A DNA stretch of 5,306 bases from Afipia sp. (GTDB taxonomy: Bacteria; Pseudomonadota; Alphaproteobacteria; Rhizobiales; Xanthobacteraceae), in the NCBI GenBank assembly GCA_020056155.1, contig JAGVII010000196.1:1-5306 (forward strand), given 5' to 3'. A model generated the notes under the pieces. The model saw nothing but the letters and a program-made list of their open reading frames with translations, was not told the DNA's origin and searched no databases. The position numbers and the translations under genes are program-made. Shown in pieces: positions 4,830 to 5,306 of this stretch (the first letter of the stretch is position 1; the number at the start of each line of letters is the position of its first letter).

Positions 4830-5306
4830 CTACCTGAACCCGCCCGTCACATGCAGGGTTTCGCCGGTGATGTAGGACGCGCCTTCGGAGGCGAGGAAGG
4901 CGACGACCGAGGCGATCTCCTCGACCTTGCCGATGCGGCCCATCGGCGTCGCGGATTCGATCCAGCTGCGCATGTCGCCTTCATGGAAACCAGCGGACAC
5001 CACGCCCTCGGTGGCGATCATGCCGGGATTGACCGCGTTGACGCGGATCTTGCGCGCGGCCAGCTCCTTCGACAGCACCGACGTGATGGCGTCCACCGAT
5101 GCCTTGGTCGCGGTGTAGACCGCCGAGCCGGGAGGGGTGATGGTCGAGACGCCCGACGAGATGTTGACGATGCTGCCGCCGTTCGCATTGAAGTGCTGCA
5201 CGGCTTCCTGCGACACCAGCAGCAGGCCCAGCACGTTCAGGTCGAAATGCCTGTGGAAGTGCTCCGGCGTGATCGCCTCGAGCGGGGCGAACTCATAGAC
5301 GCCGGC
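4830..5306 (-). CDS. Short-chain dehydrogenase/reductase (SDR), C-terminal 158 residues, N-terminus beyond window
   Basis: The product is an NAD(P)-dependent oxidoreductase of the classical SDR family. The visible part starts in the 'NAG' motif (A-G-V-Y at the window edge) and continues with the FDLNVLG segment, the catalytic serine in IVNISSG, the Y-x3-K pair in YTATK, the nucleotide-binding VNPGMI, and the usual end SYITGETLHVTGGFR. The Rossmann TGxxxGxG segment and roughly the first 85-95 residues lie outside. A GTG at 5234 is not the start, because the frame and the family motifs continue upstream. GC is about 67% in sampled lines, with high third-position GC, so this is host-like DNA. 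The substrate cannot be told; the sequence is FabG-like in layout but such SDRs serve many pathways. An intrinsic terminator follows 100 nt after the stop. Confidence 0.95.
   Translation of the reverse strand, partial: AGVYEFAPLEAITPEHFHRHFDLNVLGLLLVSQEAVQHFNANGGSIVNISSGVSTITPPGSAVYTATKASVDAITSVLSKELAARKIRVNAVNPGMIATEGVVSAGFHEGDMRSWIESATPMGRIGKVEEIASVVAFLASEGASYITGETLHVTGGFR

Noticed and set aside
1..5306. CRISPR array, tRNA, rRNA or attachment site
   Set aside because: No regularly spaced direct repeats, tRNA cloverleaf signals, rRNA-like stretches or tRNA-end duplications were seen on reading both strands.

Overview
The window reads as a piece of an alphaproteobacterial chromosome, most likely Nitrobacteraceae (Bradyrhizobium, Rhodopseudomonas, Afipia or Nitrobacter type). 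The reasons are the high GC of the two edges (about 67% in sampled lines of the right-hand gene), a zinc-ribbon ISXO2/IS1595-type transposase of the kind common in that group, and a palindromic ATTCCGGG...CCCGGAAT intergenic repeat familiar from those genomes. The assignment is inference from style, not a database match.

Layout: (1) 1-91, GC-rich flank with no gene I can defend. (2) 92-2175, a complete-looking 2084-bp IS1595-superfamily element bounded by 33-bp imperfect terminal inverted repeats (28/33 identical). From its right end inward on the minus strand it carries the transposase, a 75-aa protein, then a 54-aa basic protein on the plus strand and a 160-aa helical protein on the minus strand with an RNxxxH (HEPN-type) motif. 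These three passengers are packed tightly: the 160-aa and 54-aa genes diverge from overlapping start codons, and the 54-aa and 75-aa genes converge on overlapping stops. (3) 2190-4649, an 819-aa minus-strand gene of clearly lower GC (about 43-47% in sampled lines), with a DUF4238-like N-terminal region, a SEC-C zinc motif in the middle and a 450-residue C-terminal region I do not recognise. (4) 4653-4829, a hairpin-rich spacer with an intrinsic terminator and a family-type palindromic repeat. (5) 4830-5306, the C-terminal 158 residues of a high-GC short-chain dehydrogenase/reductase that runs off the window.

The SDR gene and perhaps the left flank look like host backbone; the middle 4.6 kb looks acquired. 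The element lacks matching 8-bp direct repeats at its two ends, so its insertion was followed by a rearrangement, or its left and right flanks were not originally neighbours. The best candidate for undescribed biology is the passenger module of the element: a HEPN-motif protein divergently overlapped with a tiny lysine-rich protein. It invites a toxin/antitoxin or element-maintenance hypothesis, but nothing in the sequence proves it. The DUF4238/SEC-C protein is the second candidate, as an accessory-island gene of unknown role.
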